Positions 50,520-60,952 of a stretch of 64,000 bases of DNA are shown in pieces. The position numbers were made by a program, and so were the translations under genes. Every line of letters starts with the position of its first letter. Positions within the stretch are counted from its first letter, which is position 1. This DNA is from Methanosarcina sp. (lineage in GTDB: Archaea > Halobacteriota > Methanosarcinia > Methanosarcinales > Methanosarcinaceae). The notes under the pieces are model-generated. The model made no database searches, was not told the DNA's origin, and saw nothing but the letters and a program-made list of their open reading frames with translations. The DNA lies in assembly GCA_003164755.1 (NCBI GenBank), contig PLUB01000073.1:62001-126000 (forward strand), written 5' to 3'.

Positions 50520-50700
50520 ATTACGCTACTTTTCCTATCACAAAATGCCTTATAGACAGGCTATCAACAATTTGTTGATAATCTTCGACAATACAGAATT
50601 TTCGATGGATCTGAAATTTGAGAACAGATGAAGGAATTACTCAAAGGAAGCCCCTTCCTCAGAGTGTATCAACCCGAAAGGGAGGGGGAGTTCACGTTCT
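50520..50700 (+). repeat. IS200/IS605 right-end fragment, inverted partner of 48350-48525
   Basis: About 160 bases nearly identical, in inverted orientation, to the tail of the TnpB relic. It contains an exact 9-bp hairpin (50562-50580, TATCAACAA / TTGTTGATA) and a terminal hairpin CCCCTTCC / GGGAGGGG. In the partner copy the terminal stem uses different bases (CCCTTCTCAG-type) but still pairs. Confidence 0.55.
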
Positions 50701-51000
50701 ATAGAAAGCATGTGGATTAGCATGTGAAGATAAAGAGGTATTAAATGTAAAAATATACCTGCAAGAGAGGTAAAAATTACGAAATCAAACCGTACATTAA
50801 AGGATCTACTGACATTTAGGTGATTCAAAACATCAATCTACTAAAAATAGATTCCCAAATAATTATTACTTTTTTATCTCTTCGACAGCCCTCTTTTTTC
50901 AGAAAAATAATAATTATAATTCCCCCTTATGAAAGCAGAGGCATCTGTAAATCTTGATTGTATTTATATAATCTCTTTAGTAACTATTCATTCAGTTAAA

Positions 51001-51179
51001 AACAATATCATAGATATCTTTACTAAAATTCAATGAGCAAGTTTCGTCAGGCTGATTTTATTTAACTGTCGGTTATTGACCATGTTTTTTATTTTCCAAT
51101 CAATTAGTAATCGGAAGAATCTATTGCATCAAAATAGATATCTCCAAAATTATTTTTTTTATGTAGGATGAATAGTTAC
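51001..51179 (+). repeat. family B dispersed repeat, copy B7
   Basis: The fullest copy: 'AACAATATCATAGATATCTT', 'TTCGTCAGGCTGATTTTATT', 'TAACTGTCGGTTATTGACCA', 'TCTATTGCATCAAAATAGAT', 'GTAGGATGAATAGTTAC'. It ends 16 bases from the 3' end of the binding-protein pseudogene. Confidence 0.65.
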
Positions 51180-51194
51180 TATATCTCTTCTGTC

Positions 51195-52235
51195 TCATTT
51201 CTTACTGATAGCTTTCTCATAGAAACTTATATCAAAGATTTCTTTTTTTGTCAGAGGTTTTTGAGTGTAATTCAGCCCATATAGAACATTCGATAAATCG
51301 ACAGTTGAGTTTTCAATAAGTTCAGGATCTGTAATCAGTTCTCCATCCCATTCTTTAAGAGATGTTTTTACAGTTTCAAGATCCTCTGAAGTTTTATTTG
51401 AAAAAATCTGAGCAGCTTCGTCATTTTTCGCCTTGGTATATTCCGTTGCTTTAATATGCGTCTTTACAATCTGCTCTACAATATCCGGATGGTCTCGGAT
51501 AAGTTTTCCGCTTATCAAAAGCACACATCAGACGTGATTAGGTTCCATCTGTCCAGATTGTACGATGATGCGCCCATTATCTGCCTTTTCTACACTTGTT
51601 GGGGAGGGGTGAGGCAGGAAGACGGAGTCTACCTTTTTGGCTGAAATAACGCTTACGGTGTCTCATGCTGCTGCCATTCCAACGATTGTTACATCTTTCT
51701 CAGGGTCAATTCCGTTTTCCTTGAGCCATTTTCTCAATAGCGTATTCTGAATTGATCCTGGGGGATAGGTAGCTATTTTTAATCCCTTTAAGTCTTGAGG
51801 ACCTGTATACTTGTATTCTGGCCTTAGAACGAGACTTGAACCATTTATCTGTACAGGCACAACAATCTTTGCGTCAAGACCCTGGCTAAGGGCTGTAACA
51901 GCAGGAGCTGCTCCAACATAAGCTACGTCCAGATCTCCAGCCATCATGGCCTGCATTTCTGGTGGGCCTGTCTGGAATACATATTCTTTGATACCCTTAA
52001 CTCCGTAAGGCGCAAGATCTGCTTGCCACCATCCTTTTTCATCTGCAACCACAAATGCAATATGATGGGTACTTGGCTGATGGCCTATTCTCAGTTCCGT
52101 AATTGCAGATGCTCTTTGAACTCTGCTCCCATTGTTGGATACGTTTCCTTTATCGGATACACAGCCAGATACGAAGACAGATGTTACCAGTAATAAAACG
52201 AGTATAGTTCATTTTTTTTCAAAGTTTCACCTTGT
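51195..52235 (-). pseudogene. ABC transporter substrate-binding lipoprotein (SsuA/TauA/NMT1-like) with three in-frame TGA
   Basis: One continuous frame encodes a lipoprotein leader ('ILVLLLVTSVFVSGC'; lipobox Cys in VSGC), then 'GHQPSTHHIAFVVADEKGWW', 'PPEMQAMMAGDLDVAYVGAA', 'PAVTALSQGLDAKIVVPVQI', and 'LKGLKIATYPPGSIQNTLLR', then the second lobe to 51195. The frame is cut by TGA near 52213, at 51663-51665 and at 51525-51527, with no frameshift. Relatives bind sulfonates, nitrate-like anions or thiamine precursors, and the ligand cannot be told. All three stops are one C-to-T step from CGA. No permease or ATPase gene is next to it. Confidence 0.8.
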
Positions 52236-52245
52236 GAAATTTATA

Positions 52246-52333
52246 GAGGATTGTCGATAAACTCTAAATTTTGTCATTTGCTTATAAATTGTGCATAAAA
52301 ACTCGTGATAATCAGAAGTTTACCTAAATCTTC
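52246..52333. repeat. family A palindromic repeat, copy A8
   Basis: Left arm GAGGATTGTCGATAAACTCT; right arm 'AGAAGTTTACCTAAATCTTC'. 88 bp, immediately upstream of the binding-protein pseudogene. Confidence 0.6.
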
Positions 52334-52821
52334 TATATCATATCCCTTAATTGATGATAATACTATATCTCGAGCGTTTCTCTTGCAAATTTCATAATAT
52401 CGGATGGCATACTTTGGAAAACTCTTATAGTGTCTTTGATAGCTCTAAAAACAAGGAATCGCAATCTATTAGCAATCAATTCATGGGATCTCTTGCCCAG
52501 TTATTTTAATTTTTGGCGTTAGCCAGATGAGACTAGAGGTATAATTTAAAGCATGTTTGAACTATATCCCAAGATTCAGTGATTTTTATATTTTTGATAA
52601 AAATGTCGAATTTCAGGAAGAATCATTCTTTAAGTGAATTCATTATTCGACATCCACATACATCAATACATAGATAGTTTTCAAAAGGTTGCAACGAAAT
52701 TTTATAAGTTCATTCTTTTAATATTTACGTGATTGAGCCGGAAAACAGTGGCAGTAATCAATTAATTGTCAATATCTAAATAATACTGAGATCACATATA
52801 ATTGAATTTATTCATCAAACG

Positions 52822-52907
52822 GGCTTTGCACTAAAAGTCCCTTTTACACCTAAAGTCTTGAACCTGCACCTAAAGTAGGGGAAAAATGGGACTTTGGGTG
52901 CAAAGCT
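52822..52907. repeat. family C repeat, copy C2
   Basis: 86 bp. Ends GGCTTTGCACTAAAAGTCCC and GGGACTTTGGGTGCAAAGCT (inverted). Inside, ACACCTAAAGTC and GCACCTAAAGTA repeat the arm motif as direct copies. Confidence 0.75.
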
Positions 52908-52977
52908 CATTAGCAGTGTAAGTTCTTCATTTTTAATTTTACATTTATCACTGGATTCATAAGTGAATAATTTTTTA

Positions 52978-53065
52978 GAGGATTTCAAAAACTTGTGATT
53001 TTAAACAGTCATTTATATACTATTTATATAGATAGGAACTAATTTAGGGGTTTATCGAAGTCCTC
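52978..53065. repeat. family A palindromic repeat, copy A9
   Basis: Left arm GAGGATTTCAAAAACTTGTG; right arm 'TTAGGGGTTTATCGAAGTCC' then TC. 88 bp, 70 bp after copy C2. Confidence 0.65.
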
Positions 53066-53989
53066 TTAAGATCTAGATGACAATTTACTGATTAGTTTTG
53101 GAACGGTCTTGAAAACCAAAATTATAACAAAAATCCTGCCCAAAATAATGATCTGGTCAATGTTCAAAAAAAGTAAGGGTAAGTATTATTTTTCTATTTA
53201 TTTGAGCCTGTTATTGAAGAATTTCATATCTACATTTATTTCTATAAAATAGCAAATATCAAGAAATTATGGGAAAGGGAATAACATTTCGGAAGAACCC
53301 ATTTTAATACAATGTATTAAAATTTAACTTCGCATTTACAGTAAATCTGGAGTACGGCCAATTATATCTATCAACGATACTAAATAATTAAGGTGATATG
53401 GTCAGTGAACTGACTGTTTATATACCATAAATTGAGTTATTTTTCATTGCATTTATCAACGACTCCACTGCTTTTAATAATTTTTGAATATTCTTCTGAT
53501 TTGCAGAAAATGTTTTAAGGACTGAAGAGATTCGAAAAAACTGTATATACGCGCATTAAATTATTCAAAAGTTAATGAAATCCGAGATTCTGCAAATGTA
53601 GATAGATGTATTATTTGGTTACATTTTACCCACTATTATTCATTGAAAGTTAGATTTTTTTTTAAGCTACTCCCATATTGAGAAAAATATATGTCATTCT
53701 TGAGTACACTTACAGAAAGTGGTTGAAATTATATTGAATTACTTACCTGTTTTATATTTTTAATTTTAGATTCCTATTTACTTGTTGCGTTTCTTTTATT
53801 TGGTAACACAAGAATATTATTCATCTTTGAGACTGATAAGCAGAGAAATTTGATTTTTGTCCTATGTTTTTCATTAAGTAGATATTTTAGCTGCATTATT
53901 AATTATATCAGTCGAATTTTAAACAACTATGGAAAATTATTAATACAGAAGAGACAAAGAATTACAACACAAACTTTGACGCTGAGAAT

Positions 53990-54499
53990 ATGAATAAATT
54001 TAGTATACTGTTAATCCTACTGGCAGTTGTGCTCTTTACGGCCGGATGTACTGAAGAGGTCATGAAAAACGCCACAAGCCTCCAGAATACTTCTGAAAAA
54101 AATCATGTTGTCGAAGCAACCCAACTGGAGCAGATAAACGAATCTCTTCAAAAAGGACCAGTTCTTTTAAAAATCGGAGCTGATTGGTGTGGGGCATGCC
54201 AGGAAATGAAGCCAATACTTAGTGAACTGGCACAAGAATATGACGGGAAAGCAACGATAATGTCTGTAGATGCAGACAACAGCTTTGAATTTGCAAACTA
54301 TTTCGTAATAAACTCTATTCCAGACTCCTCTGTAATAGTAGGTATTGAAAACGGAAAATATGTTTACATTCAAGAAGATGGAAACATTAGCAATGACAGA
54401 TTAAGGTCCAGAATTCTCGGAATCAGGGACAAAGAAGAATTCAAAAAAATTCTTGATCTAGCTATCCCAAAGTCAAGTCTACATAAAAAAATTATGTAG
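53990..54499 (+). CDS. thioredoxin-fold lipoprotein
   Basis: 169 aa, intact. The N-terminal hydrophobic leader ends in lipobox 'LFTAGC', so the mature protein is anchored outside the membrane by Cys20. The thioredoxin domain has the redox motif WCGAC ('IGADWCGACQEMKPILSEL', residues about 62-80) and the conserved Pro of 'NSIPDSS' near residue 108. It likely oxidises or reduces cysteines of exported proteins. The CcdA-family gene 117 bp downstream on the same strand is the natural electron donor across the membrane, so the two probably form one relay. Confidence 0.85.
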   Translation: MNKFSILLILLAVVLFTAGCTEEVMKNATSLQNTSEKNHVVEATQLEQINESLQKGPVLLKIGADWCGACQEMKPILSELAQEYDGKATIMSVDADNSFEFANYFVINSIPDSSVIVGIENGKYVYIQEDGNISNDRLRSRILGIRDKEEFKKILDLAIPKSSLHKKIM

Positions 54500-54616
54500 C
54501 TGACGGACTAACTTCGAAGTCCAGATATATACCAGAAGTTTAAGTTCCTGTGCAACCCATAATTCAGGGTAAAATACACATTATACCAAAAATAACATAC
54601 TAAATAGATATGAATC

Positions 54617-55264
54617 ATGTACGAAACTATTCCCCCTCTGACTGCATTTGGCGCAGGAATTCTCAGTGTCCTGTCCCCGTGCATTTTACCACTTCTGCCC
54701 GCTGTACTGGCAACATCCGCCGGGAAAAGCAAAATAAGGCCTCTTGCAATAGTACTTGGAGTCTCAATATCCTTCATTTTAATGGGGGTGGTAACTTCTA
54801 TCTTTGGGTCGGCTTTTCAGAGTCATATAGGTCAACTGAAGATTATGGCAGAGATCCTGATCCTCTTAATGGGTTTTTCATTACTTTTTGAACTGAGCCT
54901 ATTCAATACCTTTTCAAAGTTCCCTCTTTTTGCAGATATGAATGAAGAAGGGTCTATCTCGGGTCTTTTGCTTGGGCTTTCCCTCGGAGTGCTTTGGATT
55001 CCCTGTATAGGACCAATCCTTGGTTCGATCCTGGCCATGGTTGCTCTGGAAGGAAGCACTTCAAATGGCGCATTCACCCTTTCAATTTATTCGTTTGGAT
55101 TTTCAATACCAATGCTCTTGCTCGCATATTCAGCTCATTTTTCTTCCTCAAAACTCCGCCTCATATCAATGTATGATGAAATCCTTAAAAAGGTAGCTGG
55201 AATGGTTATCATTCTATTTGGGTTTTGGATGGTTTATCATAACCATTTTCGAGGGCTATTTTAA
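54617..55264 (+). CDS. ccdA: CcdA/DsbD-family transmembrane thiol reductant carrier
   Basis: 215 aa, intact, six predicted membrane helices. The two redox cysteines sit in the family motifs 'LSPCILPLLPAVLA' (residue about 22) and 'LWIPCIGPILGSILAMVALE' (residue about 132). CcdA moves electrons from cytoplasmic thioredoxin to extracytoplasmic thioredoxin-like proteins. It follows the thioredoxin lipoprotein and is most likely its partner; cytochrome c maturation is the classical but not the only use. The length is typical of the short CcdA type. Confidence 0.9.
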   Translation: MYETIPPLTAFGAGILSVLSPCILPLLPAVLATSAGKSKIRPLAIVLGVSISFILMGVVTSIFGSAFQSHIGQLKIMAEILILLMGFSLLFELSLFNTFSKFPLFADMNEEGSISGLLLGLSLGVLWIPCIGPILGSILAMVALEGSTSNGAFTLSIYSFGFSIPMLLLAYSAHFSSSKLRLISMYDEILKKVAGMVIILFGFWMVYHNHFRGLF

Positions 55265-55711
55265 AAACAAATATGAAATTCTTCAAATAAAATTCTCAAA
55301 TAATTAAAAATGTTCATCCAATAACACTTTTAATTATTTTATCATTGGCTACCTCGTTATTTTGGGCAGGAATTTTGTTATAATTTTGTAGAAGCATAAT
55401 TTGTAGCTGAGGATTTAATTTTAGACTTGGATCTGTAGGGCATATTAACATCATAGCAAGGAAAATTTTCCACAATTATAAGGCATATGATTGCAAATGA
55501 CGAGATATACGAAGATGAAACAGGGTATACAAAAAACGGAGACGTTCAACAGAGGAAGAGGGTTGAAGTTGATACATTCTTGGTTAATAAACGTATAAAT
55601 TTAATTAGTGAAAAAATTGCAATTCTGAGGAAAGAGATTGTGACCATACATTAGGAAGGTACCCTATGTACTTTCATGCCAAAGTATGAGTACTAAAAAG
55701 TAAGCATATGC
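55265..55711. other. spacer with IS110 debris
   Basis: Contains IS110 3'-end fragment copy 3 (55445-55690). Nothing else is supported. Confidence 0.5.
55445..55690 (+). pseudogene. IS110 transposase 3'-end fragment, copy 3
   Basis: 'IIARKIF' then, after a frame change, 'MIANDEIYEDETGYTKNGDV' and 'VNKRINLISEKIAILRKEIV', ending '...CCTATGTACTTTCATGCC'. The best-preserved copy of the C-terminal segment. Confidence 0.55.
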
Positions 55712-58321
55712 TTACTTTACAATTACAACAATCGCATCATTAACTTCTAGAATATCGACTTCTCGACCGTGTGAGATCACTTCCTTTGTTATCACCACGG
55801 CTTCCGATTCGATTTCTATTTGTTGACTATTTACAACAATGGTTATCTTTCCTGAAGCTTGCTGGACCTCAATAGTCGCGAGATCTTCTTTTTTTAGAGC
55901 TTTTACAACATCATTTGCATCCTTTCTGAAGCGCGGTCCAATTAAATCCATGTTGATCTTAACTCCCACAGGCACATATTCAAAGGAAGGAGCACCTCCT
56001 ATCAACTCCACTTCAGAGTTCGTAGCGCCTGAAATATCTCCTGTGTCGATATCTGCATTATATATCTCGATTTTCTTCAGTGGGGCATTGAGGGCCATTC
56101 CTATATCTGACTTATACCTGCGAACTTCACTAGTGATTCTCTTAATCAGCTCTCCTGCAGCTTCAGCTTCTTCGCTGATGAGACTTTTATCGATAGTTGG
56201 CCAGGCCTGTATATGGACGCTTTCATTGCTAAATCTCGAATGCAGCTCTTCTGCAAAGAAAGGTACAAAAGGCGCAAGCAGGAATGAAAGAGTTTTCATT
56301 GTTTGATAGAGAACATATTGACCTGCTCTCTTGCCTTCGAGCTTGTCACTATAGAGTCTGCCTTTTACAAGTTCTAGATAGTTGTCCGCAAGGATTTCCC
56401 ATGTAAAGTTCCGAATGGCCTTGAAAGTTGAATCAAAATTGTATCCATCAAGCTCTTTAGTGGTAGTCTCTACAAGTCGGTTAAGCTTGCTGAGAAGCCA
56501 TCTGTCAATTGTGAGGAGGGAATCAAGGGAAAATTTTTCTGCGTCTTCAGGCTCGAAATTATTTAAATTGGACATCGAGAAGCGGTAGACATTCCACATC
56601 TTCTGGAGAAAGCGAGAACCTGAAACTACATCTTTCCAGCGGAACATTATATCTGAGCCTGTGGAACCTCCAACTGCTCCCCACTGCCTAAAGGCATCGG
56701 CACTGTACGGTGATATCACTTCTTCGGGGGAAATAATGTTGCCAAGGGACTTGCTCATTTTATGTCCATCAGGCCCAAGCACCATACCATTGATCATTAT
56801 AGAGGCCCAAGGCTTCTTGTCTTCAAGAGCCAGGCTACGCAGTATTGTATAAAAAGCCCAGGTTCTGATGATATCATGTCCTTGAGGGCGAATCTGGGCA
56901 GGCAAGCGGAGTTCATGCTCGCTTTCCCAGCCAGTTACATGTAATGCAGTAATCGAGGAATCCATCCATGTATCAAGGACATCGATCTCGGGTTGAAATT
57001 CTGTTGAACCACAAGTACAGGCCTTCTTTGGAGCTGCTTCATTTGGATCAACCGGGAGCCAGCTCTCTTCAGCAAGCATGACTTCTCCGCAATGCTTACA
57101 ATACCATATCGGAATTGGAGTTGCAAAGATTCTCTGCCTGGAAATGCACCAGTCCCATTCCATGGTACCGGTCCAGTTTTGCAGCCTGGTTTTCATATAT
57201 TCTGGGCACCAGTTAATCTCTTCTGCAGCTTTCAGAATGCTTTCATGGTTGATCTTCACGAACCATTGGGGTTCGGAAAGGATTTCTATAGGGGTGTCGC
57301 AACGCCAGCAGAGTCCGACATTTTGCGTCAGCGATTTCTGGTCATAAAGGAAACCTTCGGCCTTCAGGTCGAAAATTATAGTCTCTCTGCATGCTGTGGT
57401 ACTCAAGCCTTCATACTTGCCTGCAGCTTTTGTCATCTTTCCTTGCTTGTCGATAGTTTTTACAAGGGGTAACCCGTATTTTGCCCGCCAGTGTACATCC
57501 TGTTTGTCCCCAAAAGTACAGATCATTACAGCGCCTGTACCGAGTTCAGGCTCAACAGCTTCATCAGTAATCAAGGTCACTTTCTGCTTAAAAATAGGTA
57601 CTCTAATTTCTTGGCCAACATATTCCTTGTATCGCTTGTCTTTGGGATTGACTGCAATGGCAACGCAAGCTGACATCAGTTCTGGCCTTGTAGTTGCAAT
57701 GTCGACCTTGTCGAAATGGATAAAGTTAAGTTTAGTTTGCCTAGTGTTATACTCTACTTCTGCAAAAGCAATGGCAGTTTCGCAGCGAGGGCACCAATTA
57801 ACAGGATGTTCTTCGTGATATATGTATCCATCATTGTACATTCGCACAAAAGATTTCTGTGTCTTTACAAAATATGAAGGGTCCATGGTTACGAATTCGT
57901 TGCTCCAGTCCACAGAAAAACCCAGACGCAACATTGTTTTTCGCATCTTGTCAATGTTTTCTGCCGTCAGTTCCCTACACATTCTCCGAAATTCTGCACG
58001 AAGAACCTGGTTTTTAGTTATTCCATGAATTTCTTCAACCTTTACTTCCGTTGGCAGGCCATGACAATCCCAACCCTGGGGGAACATTACATTGTATCCA
58101 CGCATTCGTTTGTAACGAGCAACAAAGTCGATATAGCACCAATTAAGCGCGTTCCCAATATGGAAATTGCCTGTAGGATAAGGGGGTGGGGTGTCGATAA
58201 TATACTGGGGACGTGGATCCTCTCCCCAGTTGAAGTGGTACATGGAAAGATCCCATTTTTCCATCCACTTTTCCTCAATATCATTTGCATTGTATTCTAC
58301 TTGAATTTCCGATTCTTTCAT
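55712..58321 (-). CDS. valS: valyl-tRNA synthetase
   Basis: 869 aa, intact. Class I synthetase charging tRNA-Val. '[20 protein letters not shown]' near residues 44-63 holds the HIGH-type motif (HIGN), the editing (CP1) domain runs from about residue 190 to 340 ('[20 protein letters not shown]'), and '[14 protein letters not shown]' near residue 520 is KMSKS. Zinc-type cysteine pairs flank the insertion ('NWCPRCETA', 'CKHCGEVM'). GGAGTG precedes the ATG by about seven bases. Ala-Asp anticodon-binding and a C-terminal extension complete it. Repeat C3 lies 93 bp upstream. Confidence 0.97.
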   Translation of the reverse strand: MKESEIQVEYNANDIEEKWMEKWDLSMYHFNWGEDPRPQYIIDTPPPYPTGNFHIGNALNWCYIDFVARYKRMRGYNVMFPQGWDCHGLPTEVKVEEIHGITKNQVLRAEFRRMCRELTAENIDKMRKTMLRLGFSVDWSNEFVTMDPSYFVKTQKSFVRMYNDGYIYHEEHPVNWCPRCETAIAFAEVEYNTRQTKLNFIHFDKVDIATTRPELMSACVAIAVNPKDKRYKEYVGQEIRVPIFKQKVTLITDEAVEPELGTGAVMICTFGDKQDVHWRAKYGLPLVKTIDKQGKMTKAAGKYEGLSTTACRETIIFDLKAEGFLYDQKSLTQNVGLCWRCDTPIEILSEPQWFVKINHESILKAAEEINWCPEYMKTRLQNWTGTMEWDWCISRQRIFATPIPIWYCKHCGEVMLAEESWLPVDPNEAAPKKACTCGSTEFQPEIDVLDTWMDSSITALHVTGWESEHELRLPAQIRPQGHDIIRTWAFYTILRSLALEDKKPWASIMINGMVLGPDGHKMSKSLGNIISPEEVISPYSADAFRQWGAVGGSTGSDIMFRWKDVVSGSRFLQKMWNVYRFSMSNLNNFEPEDAEKFSLDSLLTIDRWLLSKLNRLVETTTKELDGYNFDSTFKAIRNFTWEILADNYLELVKGRLYSDKLEGKRAGQYVLYQTMKTLSFLLAPFVPFFAEELHSRFSNESVHIQAWPTIDKSLISEEAEAAGELIKRITSEVRRYKSDIGMALNAPLKKIEIYNADIDTGDISGATNSEVELIGGAPSFEYVPVGVKINMDLIGPRFRKDANDVVKALKKEDLATIEVQQASGKITIVVNSQQIEIESEAVVITKEVISHGREVDILEVNDAIVVIVK

Positions 58322-58413
58322 AGAGACACTCCATGATGGAAAATGGTGTATGAATTTCTGGAGTTCTAGAGTGCTTGCGATTATTTAAATATATCTGGTC
58401 TTGCAATAGTTCG

Positions 58414-58499
58414 GCTTTGCACTTAAAGTCCCTTTTGCACCTAAAGTCTTAGGCTTGCACCTTAAGTCGGGTAAAAATGGGATTTTAGGCGCAAAGCTG
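58414..58499. repeat. family C repeat, copy C3
   Basis: 86 bp. Ends GGCTTTGCACTTAAAGTCCC and GGGATTTTAGGCGCAAAGCT (inverted), with internal GCACCTAAAGTC and GCACCTTAAGTC. It lies between valS and mre11, close to the valS promoter. Confidence 0.75.
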
Positions 58500-59176
58500 A
58501 CATTAAACCAAATCATACTGAGAATATAATCACTGTGAATTACAATGGAAGTATAGGGAAAGAGTTTTGGAGAAGAGTTTTATCAAAAAGTTTCTTACTT
58601 TGCACTAGATGATCTGAGTTTTCTTTATCCAAAATTTGAGTTAAATCTGTTTATTGCAATGTTTCTAATAACTTTAATTAGAAAAGAAAAATACCTATAC
58701 TATTATGTAAAAAATGGCACTTAGAAAGAACGAAAAAATCTATAATAAATTTACTTTATAAATGAAGATGGAATCCAAGATTGGAATTTTACGGAGAACT
58801 TCATCAAGGAATTACCCCACTCTGAATACTTAGAGTCTGTTACTGAAATGGAATCAATAAATGAAATAAATAAAAATGTTCCACAGATTTATAGATTACA
58901 AAAAACACTCACTGATTTTTAATTACACTGAGATGTTGCATACTTCAACTAATTGCTCATCAAAAAACTGTGCATAAGACATTATTAATCTATTAAAATT
59001 ATAAAATTAATTTTTGTTACCCAAAGTTACATTTTGTATAGTAAGTTCAGACTTTAGTTACAAGTCCAAGAATTTAAGTGCAAAAGGGAGTTTAGGTTCA
59101 AAGACTTCCTGTGGAAATGAGTTAAATACTAAAATAGAACTCCTTATAGGATAAAAGATCAGAGACTGATAACTCC
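58500..59176. other. gene-free stretch
   Basis: An orphan plus-strand reading block at about 58760-58922 ('INEDGIQDWNFTENFIKELP' and '...NVPQIYRLQKTLTDF') has no start and is probably a C-terminal relic of an unknown gene. A degraded half of a family C arm may lie near 59075-59110. Confidence 0.45.
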
Positions 59177-60952
59177 ATGGCCAGGGAAATAAGGATACTC
59201 CACACTGCGGACACGCATCTTGGATATAGCCAGTATTATAGCGAGGTTCGTAGAAATGACTTTTTTAAGGCTTTTGAAATTGTAATAAATGATGCGATTG
59301 ATATGCAGGTTGATGCTGTAGTGCATGCAGGGGACCTTTTTGATTCAAGGAACCCTACTCTTGAAGACATCCTGGAGACGATCAGCATCCTGTTTAAGTT
59401 AAAAGCTTGTGAAATACCTTTTTTTGGAATTGTCGGGAACCATGAAAGCAAACAAAATAAGCAGTGGCTAGACCTTTTTGAGAATATGGAACTTGCTGTA
59501 AGACTTGGTAAAAAACCGCTAATTGTGAGGGGTACTGCAATCTATGGAATCGACAGTGTCCCTAGGTCAAAGATTCCTTTATTCGACTATTCTGGATTTG
59601 AAGCTCCGGATTCTTCCCTACCGGAAAACTGCAAGAAATTACTTGTAATGCACCAGATCATGCAGCCTTTCCCATATGCTGAATGGGATTGTGTTGAAGT
59701 GCTTAATAAGCTTCCGTTCAAGATTGATGCGATTCTCCTTGGAGATTATCATAAATATGAAAAAATTAAGGTTGGAGATACCTGGGTCACGTATTCCGGC
59801 AGCACAGAAAGGAACAGCATTTCTGAAGAAGAGTCCCGTTCTTACAACATCATCACTCTTTCCGATGAAAGGTTAGAGATTAGTAGGCGCACAATTCCTA
59901 CTCGTAAATTTCTTTTTATTGTATCAGAGTTGAATGAGGAAGAGAAGACCTATGAACAAATCTTTTCTGCAGTAAATGAACATCTTGAAGAGCTTCCCGA
60001 ATCAGTAGTGTTCCTGGAAGTTAATGGGAATTCGAGGATGATTCTGTCCTTCAGTGAGATTGAAGAATACCTTCTAAATAAAGGAGCCATCGTGGCAAGG
60101 GTCACAGACCTGAGAATAAAAAAATCTTTACTCAAAGAGGTTTTGAAAGTCACATTTTCGGATCCTGATCAGGCAGTTGCAGAAGAGATCCAGAAAATGA
60201 GCTTAAATGATGGCGGATTAATTGTTGATGAAGTTGTCCGAAATCCAAACGTCACAAGGTCAAGAGTGGATGAAGAAACTGAAAGTCGAATTTCAAAGTT
60301 AATTGATGCCATTGATTTCAAAGCCCCGAATTTCCAAATAGAAAGTTCTGTCAAATCTGTCAGATTTACTGAGTCTAAAGAAGCAAAAGAATGTGTATAT
60401 GATGACGAAGTCAAAATAGTTGTGGATCTCGATCTAACCGAGAAGACTGAATTTGGTATGGCAATTATTGGAAATTCTAAGACTACTGAAAGCTCTGGAG
60501 TTACTGAAGAATCTGAAATTTTGAAGCCCTTAGACAGGATTAATAGTTCTGAAATAAAAAGTGCAGGATCGTCTATATTGAATATGAAGAACTCCGGATC
60601 AGCGCCTGAAACTTCATCTGTATCTGAATCTACACCTGAATCTATATGTGAACCCGCATCTAAATTTGCTTTCCTCCAGGAAAGTCCCGAGATTTTGGCA
60701 GAAAGCCATGGAAAAAGGATGGTATTTTGGAAAGACAGTGGAAAAGGACTTGAAAAAGAGGTTGAGATCTTGCCTGATTCCGAAGGTGAAGTTAGATTCG
60801 GAAAGGGTGCAGAAGGCAAAACAGAGGAGCTGTCAGAAGGAAAGCCGATCAAAGTTTTGGATGTAGTCGGAAAAAAGGCAAATTCGGGGCAAAAAAAGGC
60901 AAATGGAAAACTTTCTGCACTTCGACAGTATAACCTTGGTGATTACTTGTGA
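59177..60952 (+). CDS. mre11: Mre11 double-strand-break repair nuclease
   Basis: 591 aa, intact. The Mn-dependent nuclease of the Mre11-Rad50 complex. Phosphodiesterase motifs in order: 'HTADTHLG' (residues 9-16), 'HAGDLFD' near 52, 'GNHES' near 90, 'VMHQ' near 160, and 'GDYHKYE' near 195. In the well-studied enzymes the last motif is GHxH, so the first His is Asp here, still a possible metal ligand. From about residue 400 a long acidic, Ser/Glu-rich, low-complexity tail follows ('SSVSESTPESICEPASK') that many archaeal Mre11 proteins lack, ending in a basic 'ALRQYNLGDYL'. rad50 starts within its stop codon. Confidence 0.93.
   Translation: MAREIRILHTADTHLGYSQYYSEVRRNDFFKAFEIVINDAIDMQVDAVVHAGDLFDSRNPTLEDILETISILFKLKACEIPFFGIVGNHESKQNKQWLDLFENMELAVRLGKKPLIVRGTAIYGIDSVPRSKIPLFDYSGFEAPDSSLPENCKKLLVMHQIMQPFPYAEWDCVEVLNKLPFKIDAILLGDYHKYEKIKVGDTWVTYSGSTERNSISEEESRSYNIITLSDERLEISRRTIPTRKFLFIVSELNEEEKTYEQIFSAVNEHLEELPESVVFLEVNGNSRMILSFSEIEEYLLNKGAIVARVTDLRIKKSLLKEVLKVTFSDPDQAVAEEIQKMSLNDGGLIVDEVVRNPNVTRSRVDEETESRISKLIDAIDFKAPNFQIESSVKSVRFTESKEAKECVYDDEVKIVVDLDLTEKTEFGMAIIGNSKTTESSGVTEESEILKPLDRINSSEIKSAGSSILNMKNSGSAPETSSVSESTPESICEPASKFAFLQESPEILAESHGKRMVFWKDSGKGLEKEVEILPDSEGEVRFGKGAEGKTEELSEGKPIKVLDVVGKKANSGQKKANGKLSALRQYNLGDYL

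Larger units (their letters stand above)
52334..53989. other. gene-free stretch with repeats C2 and A9
   Basis: 1.65 kb without a gene; two repeats at 52822-52907 and 52978-53065. The rest is AT-rich without a family signal. Confidence 0.5.

Noticed and set aside
59236..60852. Long minus-strand open frames inside mre11 and rad50
   Set aside because: Shadows of strongly supported plus-strand genes, rich in Ser/Leu as expected for the antisense of Glu/Lys-rich coding.
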